This document shows, one piece after another, positions 1-11,654 of a stretch of 64,000 nt of DNA. Under the pieces are notes generated by a model that saw only the letters and a list, made by a program, of their open reading frames with translations, was not told the DNA's origin and ran no database searches. The translations under genes and the position numbers were made by a program. This DNA comes from Cerrena zonata (Eukaryota; Basidiomycota; Agaricomycetes; Polyporales; Cerrenaceae). The stretch spans positions 395,196 through 459,195 of the forward strand of contig JASBNA010000036.1 in NCBI GenBank assembly GCA_038087015.1. Direction: 5' to 3'. Every line of letters starts with the position of its first letter. Position 1 is the first letter of the stretch.

Positions 1-1050
1 TGGCATCTTATTTCTTTTTTTTGGTCTGTCTCATTGTACCTTTGGGTCTTCTCATTACATTAAATTCAATTTTGATTGGTGAATGTCTGAGATATTCTTG
101 TTGTCCTTAAGTTGTGATTTAGGTTTTGGGGAGGTCAGAGTGCAGAGGTTGTTTCTGAGGCTGATTATGTGTATGAGACAAGTTCCATAATCAGTTGATA
201 ATCTATGGTAATTGTAGTGGTTGTAAAGGACCTATATTTACAGGGATTTACTGATTTTTTTTGATGATTGCTATGAACTGTGTGAGACCATATGAGTATA
301 GTGGTCCATTTGCACTTTTATTTTCTGAAAAAGTTTGAGTGTTTTGAAAAAGATTTGACTCCTTTGGATTTCCTGAAACAAAAGTTCTGACCAGCACTTT
401 TCAAGAAAGACACAAGTATAGTCAGAATCAATCAAGATATCATAAAGCAATATCTCTAATTTAGTAGTGATGTATCTATGCTTCAAGCTGTAGTATCAAT
501 CTCTGAGAACAATACCTTCAGCATTCAAGTCAAATGAGTTTCCAATAATTCATTGTTGTGCTTATCTTATCCAATATCAGACTTCTTTGCTTGCCAGTGA
601 TGATCTCTGTACACAAATTGTGCTGGATCTTTTATCAGCACCAAGTATGGTGTACTGCTTGTATAAATATTATTCTGCACACTTTTCAGGGTTTTTGTAC
701 ACTTTTTGAGTTTTTTTACACTTTTACACATGCATTGGGGGAAACTTAAGGTATTACCAACAGTGGGAGGAAGTGTATAACATGCACACAAATGTTAAGA
801 CTATGTACAATGCTCACACACTTTTTTTTTGAGACCTTGAATAATATTGTTGTGAACATATTAGGAAAATTATTGCATATTTCAACTTAAGAACAACTTT
901 GAGTATAAGTTACACTGAAAAATGGTGACTTTTTTGAGCTGTTTACAGCTAATTACCTCAATAATGTGGCATTTCCAGCTTTAAAAACAGCTATTAGTGC
1001 TGTTTTTTGTATAAATATACCAATTTCTAGGCATTTCTGCTCAGAATTCT
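1..1050. other. AT-rich intergenic DNA, nothing recognised
   Basis: The stretch has only short open frames (under 80 codons) on either strand, with no recognisable domain, splice pattern or repeat copy elsewhere in the window. It leads directly into a partial Gypsy LTR. The LTR similarity starts near 1,046, so the upstream part of that LTR is either missing or too decayed to see. Confidence 0.6.
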
Positions 1051-1238
1051 ATTTACCTGATTGGCTAGGAAGGGGGTCACCTCTGACTATATATACTCTG
1101 TACACATGTAGTTAGATCTTTAACCTGACCTAGGTGCATCTGCCCTACTTAGAACCTGAACTATGAACTTGACTGACTTGAACTCTGAACCTCAAATGAC
1201 TGAGAGCTTCACCTATAATAAAAGGTCAGGTTAAACTC
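1051..1238 (+). repeat. Partial Gypsy-type LTR, 3' portion
   Basis: This segment is the reverse complement, with point differences, of the inner part of the complete LTR at 40,385-40,847. Both carry the same order of landmarks: GATTGGCTAGGAAGGGG, then a TATATATA core, then TAACCTGACCTAGG, then GCATCTGCCCTACTTAGAAC, then the AAAAGGTCAGGTTAA end. Here the LTR is split: its last few bases resume after the inserted element, at 1,727-1,731 (ending AAACA). The 5' half of the LTR is not recognisable. Leader sequence follows on the same strand from 1,732, so this is the 5' LTR of a plus-strand Gypsy copy. Confidence 0.75.
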
Positions 1239-1714
1239 TTTTTTTTATTTATTTTAAATCCATATTTATAGTCCCCGAGGGCCTGGCCCTATGTTGGACT
1301 GGGAGAGCGCTATGTTACGGAATTACAAATAATGCTAAACGTAGCTACCTAAGGTATCTGCGAGGGGACCCCGCCAGGAAAGTGAGAATGGGAGGCCTTC
1401 AAGTATGCGGGCAGACGCGACATGTGGGCGCGACGTCTGCCGTGGGGAGTGTGAAATATTTTAAAAGGACTAATATAGAGTGTTGTATGCATGAGGGTGT
1501 GCGGGAGTATGTGAGAGAGAGTGAAAACATTAGGTAGGAAGAGGACGAGAGGGAGCAACATAGAAAGAGAAAAATAGAGAAGGAGAAAGGAGGGGGGTGA
1601 GTGTCGGATGCGATTGTCGGTGGAGTAGACTGTCTGGACGCGTTGTCTGATGGAGTCAGCATGTGAATACTTGTGTGTACAAGGGCGAAGCGTGTGTGGC
1701 TGTGCGCTGAGAGG
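1239..1714 (-). mobile_element. Poly-A retroposon (SINE-like or 5'-truncated LINE) inserted in the Gypsy LTR
   Basis: The 476-bp segment is flanked by a perfect 12-bp direct repeat, CAGGTTAAACTC, at 1,227-1,238 and 1,715-1,726. That repeat is a target-site duplication of LTR sequence. On the minus strand the insert ends in an A-rich tail (plus-strand T run from 1,239) preceded by a CCCTCGGGGACTATAAAT block. A 3' A-tail with a target duplication is the signature of LINE-machinery retroposition. The insert is richer in G+C and CpG than its surroundings, so it looks younger than the LTR. A minus-strand open frame of about 130 codons crosses most of it, but I recognise no reverse transcriptase, so I cannot separate a SINE from the 3' stub of a LINE. 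Confidence 0.8.
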
Positions 1715-1731
1715 CAGGTTAAACTCAAACA

Positions 1732-2065
1732 CTAGTCTCAACACTAGTAGCCCAGAAACCCAGAATGTCTATGAACATTATCATCAAACTGAACTTCATT
1801 CTTGCCTAACTCTCAATCCTCATTCTTGCCTCCTCCATCTATCAACTCTTTGTTACCCTCAGAAATATCCTCAGAACTATTGAACACAACAACCTCACTC
1901 GACACGAAGACCTCCTTCAGCACCTCAACAACTGGGACCAAGAATGTACCATCCTTCTTGAAGAAATCCATTAACTTACTCCACAGAACTGGAATCCTCA
2001 ATACTAGTCTCTTCCACTCTTATTCCTTACACACAATAGATAGTCATAAAGACAACTGTGGATAA
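1732..2065 (+). pseudogene. Gypsy leader and gag N-terminal remnant
   Basis: Directly after the LTR end, the leader (CCCAGAAACCCAG, then ATGTCTATGAACATTATCATC) matches the reverse complement of 40,200-40,370, the same region of the minus-strand Gypsy at 37.97-40.85 kb. Beyond about 1,860 the plus-strand frame reads as a charged, helical stretch (RHEDLLQHLNNWDQECTILL) before stops intervene. I interpret it as the N-terminal end of a gag-like protein. The similarity to the other copy is clear for the leader; the protein identity is inferred from position only. Confidence 0.55.
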
Positions 2066-3203
2066 ATCCTGGAAAGTTGATAATGTTTGGTGATTTCAGG
2101 TGCTTAAGCCTCTTTTAGAGAAATGTTTTATTTGCCTTACTGAGCAGAAAACCTTAGCTATAGAGTACAACCCTTGTGGTTGAGATGTTTGTTTCTAAAT
2201 TCTGGCTTCAAACCAAGATCTGAACAATCCTTCCTATGAAAGCTTGAAAGAGATGTTGGAATCCATGCTTGCCTGATAAGGAAGTGATCATTGTGATCGT
2301 TACCCTGTCATGACCATTTTACCTATCTGTAGTGTAGCACACCATTTGCAGTATATATAGACAATGTATTTACATTCTGTATGCTATGTGTTTGACTTGC
2401 TATCATTGAATATTTCCCCCACCACTGTCCCTTGCCTGTAGCAGAAAAATGCAACCTCAAAGTGCCCTCAATCTTTACAAGAGACAGTGTATACTACCTA
2501 GGAGTTGGTGCAGGAGAAGGACCAGTTCTTTTTACATGAGCTTAGCAGATAAAAAATAGGAAGGGGTCAGAACCTATAAATTCTATGATCTGTCTTGAGT
2601 ACTAAATAGCTAAATGTTGTCCTTTAAACAGATAGAAAGTGGAGAAATTTTAGAGTAGACTCATTAAGTTCAATCACAATGATGGAAGCTGGTATCTCAA
2701 AGAAAACAAGGAAGGAGTCAAATATGAAAGTTGGGAAGATTAGATACTCCTTGATGAAAGACTCTGAATACCACCACTACTCTATCTTGAAACCAGAACA
2801 CCATCTAGCTAAGCAGCCTCAAAACTCTCAAGACTTTTATCACCTGCACTGACATTCTCACTTCAACCTATCCCATTATCAACAACTTCAGCTTATCTAT
2901 AAGCATCTCTGACTACTGTATCTTTCAGACCATTCAGGTGGTCACAGGTCACAGCCTGGTCATCCTCCCCAGGTTTTGACCCAGGTCACAGGTTACAGAG
3001 GGGTCAACTGGTATGTGACAGAGATTTCAGCTAAACAAATTTTCTGGCCTGTGGCGCATTGTGGATACATGAAAATAACATATTAATACTGTCTACTCCT
3101 CATTATCATCAAAGAAGCACCATTCTGCACTACTGTACCACTTGTTAGCTGTCCAAATACACTTCCCCATCACTGGCTCAGAAACTTCAAGTTGACTATC
3201 CTT
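2066..3203. other. Intergenic; short direct repeats at 2,940-3,010
   Basis: No gene is visible. At about 2,935-3,010 the block GGTCACAGG occurs three times within about 75 bp, in a locally GC-rich patch, just downstream of the minus-strand pogo-like tail at 3,204. Such subterminal repeats could be the 3' end of that transposon, but no matching inverted terminus was found. Confidence 0.4.
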
Positions 3204-3755
3204 TTAGTCATCACTGTTATCCATAGTAATGTCATAAGGGTCTATATCAGTTTTCAAATTGTCTGATGCTGTGTGAGACTTAATTCTGTCAGCGACCTGC
3301 AGTATCTGAAGCGAAGAATTATCATATGGATCAGAGTTGCTCTGATCCACCTCTTCATCCTCAGTAATGTTGACTGACAATGGCAATTCAATGTCCTCAC
3401 TGACACCCTTGGTAATCTCAGCATAGAATGTGGGATCCAACAGAGAGACAGCATTGAGAGCTTGTCGAGCCTCTCAGGATATAAGGCTCTCATAAGACAA
3501 GTTAAACTTGCCCATCTTACACATCTCCCAGGCCTGTCATAACATGTGAATTATAAAAGCTCAAAAAAAGGGTATTCTCACCTTACAAATGATCTCAGGC
3601 CTATTAACAGCTTGGTATCCATTAACAAGCCACTTGACAGAGTGATCTCTCTGTACCCCTATTGTCTTATCCAGCACCAATGCATGAGCTTCAATATCCC
3701 TTGAGAGCTTCATGATCATTTCTTGTACTGTATGAAAGTGTGTGGTCCTTTTCAT
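3204..3755 (-). pseudogene. C-terminal fragment of a pogo-like DDE transposase
   Basis: Two minus-strand frames join through a good intron of about 46 nt (donor GTGAGA after codons for EIICK, acceptor near 3,540). The upstream part (3,585-3,755) contains KWLVNGYQAVNRPEIICK and the downstream part WEMCKMGKFNLSYESL, then an acidic tail rich in D, E and S that ends at 3,204. The pattern of W, an aromatic pair, an I-I-K block, a Cys and FNLS resembles the tails that follow the DDE core in fungal CENP-B/jerky-type (pogo) transposases. One in-frame TGA lies near 3,477. No catalytic residues are present, and upstream sequence is too decayed to read. The family call is from memory of tail motifs, so it is tentative. 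Confidence 0.4.
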
Positions 3756-4029
3756 GGCATGCTCTGAGTATAATCTATATGCACCTTTTGCAGATAGGCT
3801 TAACTGGGAGATTGCTTATTGGTCTAAACTTCAGAGGCCTAGTTCAACTGCTTTATTAGAGCTATTGAGTATAGGTAGTATATGTATTATTATAATGAGA
3901 TTTTGTTTTTAAACTATTGCTTAACCATTGCTTAAAATTGTATAGGTTCAAGAATCTCTTAGTCTATTATATCAAAATTCAAGAGAACTTAATAAAATTA
4001 TTAATAATAGCCTCCTAGGCAGACTACCA

Positions 4030-6315
4030 CAGTCTTGATGCAAAAAGATGAAAATTGCTAAAGAGCTCTTTGAGCTATATTACCATCCTATTATGGACTG
4101 TATTAGCTCATTATTTGGCAATCCTAATTTTGCACAACATTTGATTTTTGCTCCTGAGCATTATTACTCTAATGAGAAGTGTACTATTCAATTGTTTTAT
4201 GATATGTATATTGGGAAATAGTGGTGGAATACTCAAGTGAGTATTATAGCATTAAAATTGACTGGTTATATTATATTTAATATTTTAATAGAAAGCATTG
4301 GACAAAAATAAAATGAAAAATGTCACAATGATTCCTATCATTATATCAACAGACAAAACTCAGCTTACTGTCTTTAAAGGAAAGCTTGCCTATTTAGTTT
4401 ATATTACAATTGAAAATTTACCTAAAAATATATCGCAAACTTTCTATGCAAGGACAAATCCTTCTGGCTTATTTACCTGTTACAAAACTGGAACATATTG
4501 ATATTAAAGCAGCTTGCACATGTATGCAAGCAAATATCTTTTATGCTTGTCTTCACTTTATTCTCAGGCCAACTATCTAGCCTGGGAACAATGGAATCTC
4601 TATACAAAGTAGTGATGAAGTTATTTGAAACTGTCATACCTTTTTTGCTATTTATATTGCTGATTATCCAGAGCAATATCAAACAACATGTGTTAAAAAA
4701 GAACAATGTCCAACTTGTCTAGTTGATCTTGATGACTTAGGAGATTGGAATTAGAAATATATTACAAATCCTTCTCTATATGATCTAAACTAGGTATTTA
4801 AGATTATTAGTAATTATGAAAACTCTGATTGGCCAAAGCTTTATGAAGCAATAGGTATTAAACCAGTATATGGACTATATTGGGTTGATTCACCTTATGC
4901 TGATCCATTTTTGTCAGTTTGTCCAGATGTTCTTCATCAGATATATCAAGGTCTGATTAAGCATATCATTGAATAGCTTAAAAAGATCTATGGCTTAACA
5001 GCAATTGATGCTCACTGTTGCCAGCTTCTCCCTAATTATTATATTTGAGTATTCTCTCAAGGAATCTCTTCACTATGATATGTTACTGGTCAAGAATATG
5101 CTGATATTGTCCATATAATTTTTGGTGTTATTATAAATCTTCTTTTAAAAATAGTATAAGACCAACATCTGAAGCAACTTCAAAAATTGTTTAGGCTATT
5201 AGAGCTTTACTTACTTGGCACAATACCTTGTTTATTCCTCATAGACATCAGGTCAACTTGATGAGGCATTGCAAAGGTTTCATAAATACAAATATATTTT
5301 TATTGATCTTGGAGCTTGAAATAATTTTGATATAAATAAGCTTCATTATGCTGTTCATTATTAGATAATGATTGAACAATTTGATACTACTGATAACTAA
5401 TATACTGAATACTCAGAAAGGCTTCATATTCTATATACAAAAGATGCTTATGATGCTACTAATAATAAGAATGAATATCCCCAGATAACAACTTGAGTTG
5501 AACATAAAGAAAAAATTCTTATTTATGAATAATATATTTCTTAGTGTTCAAAAGGAAAACCTCCAATTGTATCTATTATTTCAGTTTCAATCCCTAATAC
5601 TCCTAAAATGACAAAGTATTCTTCCAAAAAGGCTGTACTATTTGATATGCTTGTCAAAAACTATCATGTATTTATGTTTCGATATGCTTTGAAATACTTT
5701 ATTGTCAAATGAATAAGTCCACACTTAAGCTATGGTCAAATTAAACTAGAGATTCCTGATATCTCTCTTCAGTTTGACAAAGTGCCTATATTCCATAAAG
5801 CACACTTGGCAATAAAGAGGTGCATAAGTTACAATCAGATGAGTATAATGTTGTGCATGCAAAACCTGGAAGACTTGATAATAAGGACAAAGAGGTTTCT
5901 GCTCAATTTGATATTGTATTTATTAATGATAGGTATAGCAAATATGTTAGAGTACAAGGCTATCATATTGCTTATATCAAGGTTATGTTTTATCTTACTA
6001 AGTTTATAGTTAGGTCAACATTTCCTCCTACTATTTCAGTTCTCAAATATTTTGCATATATTGAATAGTTTGGGCTATTTAAAGAATTACCAGAGAGTGA
6101 TCATCTTTTATATAAGATTTAAAAGATTATCTTTTAAAATAGGCTTGTAGCAAGTCTTATTCCACTATATAATATTTCTCATAGTATTCATCTTTTCCCT
6201 CACTTTGATATATCTCTTTTTCAAATATAGACAACTAACAATATTCTTAATCAATGTCAGGTTTTCTATGTCAATAGCTTTTCTGATAGAAATACATTTT
6301 ATATTATTATCTAGC
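4030..6315 (+). pseudogene. Plavaka-type (KDZ-related CACTA) transposase relic
   Basis: Across about 2.3 kb the plus strand reads, with many stops and small frameshifts, as one transposase. Successive blocks are: YYHPIMDCISSLFGNPNF (about 4,070), PIIISTDKTQLTVFKGKLAY (about 4,335), YWVDSPYADPFLSVCPDVLH then QIYQGLIKHII (about 4,880), a block with TTDN and EYSERLH-YTKDAYDATNNKNEY (about 5,385), KGKPPIVSIISV (about 5,550), an AYIKV-containing block (about 5,960) and VNSFSDRNTFY (about 6,270). The order and spacing match Plavaka transposases of agaricomycetes as I know them, including the STDKT/PDLLHQ/ERLH signatures. Nearly all damage is AT-directed (for example W codons now read as stops). Termini and target-site duplication are not identifiable. 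Confidence 0.8.
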
Positions 6316-6379
6316 ATAACTATAGTTTATAATTTATATATATTTTTATAAAAAGCTTACTGAATTTTGATAAATTAGA

Positions 6380-6990
6380 TAAAAATAGGTTTTAAATTAG
6401 TATAAGTTTAGATATATGAGTATATTTAGATGAAGATAGGTTTTGAATTGATATAAATTTAGATAGATGAGTATATTTAGAGGAAAACTTACTTCAGAAT
6501 TAGTAAAATTAGAGAACATCTTGCTTTAATTAGAAAGTTGTTTATTATTATATAAATCTATATTTAATTAAAAATATTATAAAAAATAGATAAGAACTTA
6601 CTCTGGGATTACATAGAAATCTATTTCAAGATTAATAAAATTAGAGAACACTCTACTTTCAATTAGAAAGATTGTTAACTTCATCTTTAATTAGAAATTT
6701 TACAAAAATCAGACAAAAGCCTACTCTGAGGTTAGTTCAATTAGAAGAAATTCTGAATTTAATTAGAACAATTGCTTACTTTATACAAAAACCTATTTCA
6801 AATTAGTATAATTAGTAGAAACTCTAAACTTGATTAGAAAAAAATATTAAAATTACTAAAATTAGATAAAACCTAACCTATATTTAATTAGACCTATTAG
6901 TATTATTAGATAGAAATTATGTTGCAATTAGATTAAGCTTATATAAATTAGCTATATTAGAAACCTAAATTAGAATTAGAACTCAAAAAT
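6380..6990 (+). repeat. Degenerate AT-rich tandem repeats
   Basis: A unit of about 48 bp ending in GAGTATATTTAGA occurs twice in tandem at 6,387-6,482. Farther on, a block containing AAAATTAGAGAACA and AATTAGAAAG recurs at about 6,495, 6,630 and, weaker, 6,725 and 6,800. The repeat lies just downstream of the Plavaka relic, so it may be that element's subterminal region. No coding potential is visible. Confidence 0.5.
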
Positions 6991-7099
6991 AAGTTCATTA
7001 ACACACTCAAAAAGAGTCAAGAAAATCCTCTAGCACTATATGATCAAGTTTTACCTAGAATCTACTACTTGAGACACTTTTAAGAAAAAAGTATGCTAC

Positions 7100-8112
7100 C
7101 TCTTCTTATACTATAAAGGAGAAATCATTGGACCATAAGCCATAAAATATATGAGCTCAATCATTGATGAAATAATAAGAGGGATAGCTAAAAATACTGC
7201 ATTTAATTGGGATGCATTATCAAAAGTATTCCAGGACACCTTTATCTCTATATCCCAGGTTACCACTGCTTTTAATTGAATGCAATCCCTACATCTCTAA
7301 GTTCAGATCCTTTTAAAACATATCTGGAATATTCAATATTCTAGTAGTTGAGGATCATTTTCTCAATAGACTCAACAGTGCCCTAAAGCAAAAAGTCCTA
7401 AATATTGATTCTGCAAATCTCAATTTATTCAAGAAACTCTATGCTGCTATACAAAGGTTAGATAAAGACTGAAGAGCTTATGCTAGACCATCCAACAGTG
7501 GAGGAAACTTTGGTCAAGGATGAAAAGAAATATTCTTCAAATAAGTTAGAAGGCTTATAGACTAAGAGAAGATAACCATGATAAAGAAAAAAAGATATTT
7601 TAGGTGTAGAAAAGTAGGACACTTGTCTAGGGATTGCTCTGAGAATAGGCAGAAGGGATTATCTGCAAACAAGATCAGAGCAATCTTTAACAGTTTAGAT
7701 GATACAGAAAAGAAAGAGATATTAGAGACTTTAGAAAATCAGAGTTTTTAAAAGGGTAAACTGCATCAATGTCATACTTAGAATTACCATTTTGCATGTA
7801 CTAGTAGCAGATATAAAAAGACAATATATGACAATCTCATTATCTATTACTCAGCAATTTCATACAAAAACAGAATCTACAAACTACCAAACTGCTAACT
7901 AAAATCCCAATTTTTAATATAGATGAAACTCCTAACCATAAAGAAATGATCACTCATTGTATTTGGGCCACAATGCAGATAGAAAACATTAAGCAACCTA
8001 TCAAATATCTAGTCACATCATTCAGAGACCAAGACATCAATGATTTCTTGGGTTTTCTTAGCTCAAACAACACAACTTGAAAATTAACTAAAAAATAAGA
8101 GAAGCAGAATTC
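7100..8112 (+). pseudogene. Gypsy gag-protease relic
   Basis: At 7,190-7,270 the sequence reads TAFNWDALSKVFQDTFI and matches, base for base over long runs, the gag start of the minus-strand Gypsy copy at 40,110-40,220. A zinc-knuckle remnant follows at about 7,595-7,635 (RCRKVGHLSRDC); the first Cys of the expected CCHC box reads Tyr (TAT), as expected from C-to-T or G-to-A decay. From about 7,900 to 8,070 a retropepsin-like C-terminal part is readable (DETPNHKEMITH, then IKYLVTSFRDQDINDFLG). No reverse transcriptase follows; a different repeat begins near 8,277. It may belong to the same original insertion as the LTR at 1,051, with later insertions between them, but that is not provable here. 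Confidence 0.7.
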
Positions 8113-8276
8113 CTCAAGACATGATTGTATACCTTCACTAGTTGATTATAAAGCATCTTCCATATGGCTGCTCAGATACTACCTGAAACAAACCAAAAAG
8201 TTACTATTAAAGAAGTAGATAATAAAGATGAGGTATCATCTATTGAAAAAAAGCACTTAATTATGATTTCTGAGAT

Positions 8277-8700
8277 ATGAAGGTATCATTTTTCTTATCT
8301 GAACTTTGCTGGGATGCTTGTATCATAATATGAGACTACTATCTAGCTCTAGCCTAAAGTTTATAGTTAATTTTGTCTAGCTCATATTTCTGCAACTATT
8401 ACATATTTTGCTACTAAAATTTGATCACAGAACCAGTCAAAGTTTGTACTACAAGTCACTCTCTTACAGAAAGAGAATTGATAAAAAGAATGTAGAGATA
8501 TGAGCAAAATGGAGATCTGAGATGGATGTGGGATAGTTGGTGCTTATAAAACCCTAGGCTAAGATTGAGCAGTGATGAGACAATTGGAGTGCTGAGAAGA
8601 TGTATACTTGAGAGCCTCATATAAGAACTCATTGAATAGAGCTTGAGAAATAGAATCTGGTAACAAAAGGAAAGAAGTGATTTAGATAAGAATTGGGAAA
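8277..8700 (+). repeat. Dispersed repeat, copy 1 (second copy at 28,405)
   Basis: About 330 bp starting ATGAAGGTATCATTTTTCTT is similar, with numerous transitions, to 28,410-28,735 in the same orientation. Both copies contain TAGCYCTAGYCTAAAGTTTA, then a run ending AGATATGAGCAAAAT, then GGTGCTT-TAAA-CCCTAG. A second module follows in both (TAGAGCTTGAGAAATAGA). The function is unknown. A non-coding repeat or the end of a DNA transposon is the likeliest explanation. Confidence 0.6.
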
Positions 8701-9740
8701 GATCTAAAGCAAATAATGTATAGTAATATATTTTGAGAGAACACTACTATAGATAGTATGTTTTCTTGCTGATATAATCAAGTTATATAATATATGTTTT
8801 CAGATTTTATTCTAATAATAGGCACTTATATATTACTATATATGGCAATACTATATGATGCTTATATAGTAGTTATATGATCTGTTCTTTTAAATTCCAT
8901 TTTAGTATTTTGGGCAGTTAAGTTATGTGATCATTAAAAATATCATAGATGTCTTTACATAGTATCTAAACATATTTGCATAGTAAGCAGACATGCTTAT
9001 ATCAGCACTGTTAATTCTAAACTGTTATTCAAATTTGCTTTATTAAGATATATTATTATATAATTAGCTGCTCTTTCTATATATAGTAACTAGGTACATC
9101 TTTATATTTCTAGCTAATTAAAGACCTTAAGCTTGATTAATTGCCTTTAGAAGAACAATGAGGCTTGATGAATACTCTCATTAGATAGAGTGTAAAAAAT
9201 GCTTTTAGGTGATATATAATAGTAACAGGCTTAGACAAGTATTAGGCTAGATATATCAATATCAAGTATTCTATTTTATAATATATATTTCTATTGTTTT
9301 ATTTATATCTCTTTTAATTTCTCAACAAACTATATACTTTGAAATATTACTAGACACTATTTGCAAAGCTTTATTTTATGATAATATTAGCTAATTATAT
9401 TCTTATTCTTATCTAAGTTTATATTAGATTACTTTATTATTATTTAATATAATAGTCTGAATATAATATATAGTTCTAATGTGCAAGATGTGCTTTAAAT
9501 TATAAGACCATTTATTTTAGAAATATATATAATGTTTTCTAATATAATAATGGTAGATATAATAGTAGATAGTTCTAAAATTACAAAATATTTATGATTC
9601 TAGCTTAATAAAAGATAGAACTAACTTTAAATAAGAGCTCAAAAAAAGTGTATCCTATCAGCATTGATCTACTTTGCAATTGATGCGAACTAACTTGTTG
9701 CTTGTTTATATTACTAGACTGATATTTAACGCTATTTTCT
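8701..9740. other. AT-rich DNA, nothing recognised
   Basis: Low-complexity AT-rich sequence with frequent stops in all frames. CG dinucleotides are almost absent. I see no relic motif or duplicate elsewhere in the window. Confidence 0.5.
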
Positions 9741-9747
9741 ACCTATA

Positions 9748-9845
9748 GCTATTGTCTAGGCTATCAACTAGTCTAGATATTCTTAAAGGTAAAAAAGCCA
9801 TCAAAAGAATTATGTTCTATTAGCATTGACCTATTTCTCAAATAT
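9748..9845 (+). repeat. Decayed copy of a dispersed exon-like repeat
   Basis: The block from GCTATTGTCTAGGCTATCAA through AGCATTGACCTATTTCT is a decayed copy of 32,770-32,870 (plus) and of the reverse complement of 41,170-41,285. At 32.8 kb the same block leads straight into the penultimate-exon relic of the cassette gene family described at 57,646-60,326, so I take it as part of that family. This copy has no further recognisable coding sequence on either side. Confidence 0.5.
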
Positions 9846-11192
9846 AGTATTTTAGTCATACTTATATACTATATCTGATAAAAGCTATTTACTTTTAGAT
9901 ATGAATTAGTTGAATATATTTAATATCAACAATTTTAAATTGGTAAGACAAAAATCTACTTCTGACTTATATTATTAGAATCTTAGCAGCAATGATATGA
10001 ATGTTACAATAGTGTGAGCTCATGGTTGTGACAATAGCCAGTAGATTGCTAGATATAGTATATAAAATATAGACTATACTGTATATACTTATCTGTTTGT
10101 ATCAAAGCTCAACAATGCCAAATGTTTCCCCCAAATTGACATCCTTCAACTGAATATAATTCTAACATATATATAATTATATATATAAAATAGTAGTATA
10201 GAAATTTTGGCATTAGTAAACAAGTGTTATCAGCAGATTGCACATAAGTGAAACAGAGAGTATAAGATACAATATGACAATGATCTAACTGCACTTTTTA
10301 CCAGCTTTGAGAGACAGTTAATAAGTAGAAGTCTAACAAGAAACATGCTATATCTCCAGCTAGCATCAAATATGTCATTCTCAAATAATACAAGACCTAT
10401 ATTGGTCTCAATCTCAACTGATTTTAAATATCAGCTCCCATCTATCTTGCTGAACCTAGTAAGAGATATCTATACAATCTCTTGCTGGATAAAGTACACT
10501 TTGTACTCTTTTCAATAGTGTAGGATTGATATCTAATCTTGGACAACCTACTGTCTACCTGAGAGATAGCAAGCTTGAAGCAATATTTTGATAGAGGGTT
10601 GTGGGTTATCAGGGAAGTAGACATAGCTACCATATATAATGTGTATGTGTTTTAACATCTTTTCTGCTAAAATATTAAAATCATCTTATAAGCAACCAAC
10701 TGGGCAATTAGTACAAGTGACAGATGAGGTGGTCATATCAAAAAGTTAAATATGAGTGAGCTTTGTTGTACTTTTTTTTGTGGAATTAATTAAAGGCTAG
10801 AATTACATATTGATTGCAAATTTCTCTATCTTCTTGTCAAATTTTTAGTAGTTGTCTAGTGTAATACTATTTGTATTGGTACTGAATAAAAATATGTTAA
10901 TGTTTATTACCACTAGTTAAGAAACTGTGATAGCTACATATATTTAGTGCTATAATCAATGCAGCCTAAAACTATAGTATGTCATAGTCTATCTTGAAGT
11001 GATATAGAAGTCACAAGAAGAGAGATCAAGTAGGGGGTAGGAGATATGAGTTAGCAATCTGAGACCTGTAATATAGATAGAGTTTAATATAGATGAGCTT
11101 AGCTTCAACTTATATGTTGCATCTTTCTAAAATACAGCTCTGGATTTCAGAGATGATACAAGTTGGCAAGGTGGAAACTGGTAGGGGACCTT
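9846..11192. other. AT-rich DNA, no gene recognised
   Basis: Short minus-strand frames around 10,109-10,294 and 10,442-10,633 show no domain that I know and no splice-linked continuation. The composition is like the rest of the decayed region. Confidence 0.5.
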
Positions 11193-11654
11193 ACTAGGTA
11201 TTAGCTGGGATTTTATGATGTTAAAAAGTGGGGTAAGATTTTAATAAGATTCAGCTAGATATTTCAATTTTTTAACTGTAAAAAAGTTTTCAAAATTCAA
11301 AATTGTTATAATATCTTTTATATATAAAAATTGAATAAAGATTTTAAATTTTATATTATGTAAAACTCTCTGATATTTCACCTATTAGCCTATTAGCTTA
11401 CTTACTAGGCAAACTCTGAGTTATATTAGAGTATAGATAAGTTACCAAGTCAATCAGAAAGTTAACCGGTAGGCTAATAGACTAATAGATAAAGTATTAG
11501 AGAATTTTTACTTAATTTTCATGTGCAAAAGATATTATAACAATTTTAAATCTTAAAAACTTTTTTATATTCAAAAAATTAAAATATCTAGCTGAATTTT
11601 ATTAAAATCTTATCTCATTTTTTAATATCATAAAGTCTCAGCTAATATTCAGTG
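11193..11654. mobile_element. Foldback MITE-like element A
   Basis: The two halves (about 11,193-11,400 and 11,465-11,654) are imperfect inverted copies of each other. The left end reads ACTAGGTATTAGCTGGGA and the right end, inverted, CACTGAATATTAGCTGAGA; inner matches include ATTTTAATAAGATTCAGCTA with its inverted partner. The structure is about 460 bp, AT-rich and non-coding, with a short unpaired centre near 11,430. Size and foldback organisation match a MITE. It shares end sequence and layout with the element at 13,832-14,319. No clear target-site duplication was found. Confidence 0.7.

Noticed and set aside
1349..1744. 131-codon minus-strand frame as a protein gene
   Set aside because: It spans the poly-A retroposon and runs into the flanking LTR; there is no domain, and its composition is low complexity.
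6380..6990. CRISPR-like array
   Set aside because: Repeats are degenerate, of unequal spacing, AT-rich and in a fungal genome; no conserved direct repeat/spacer structure or cas gene.
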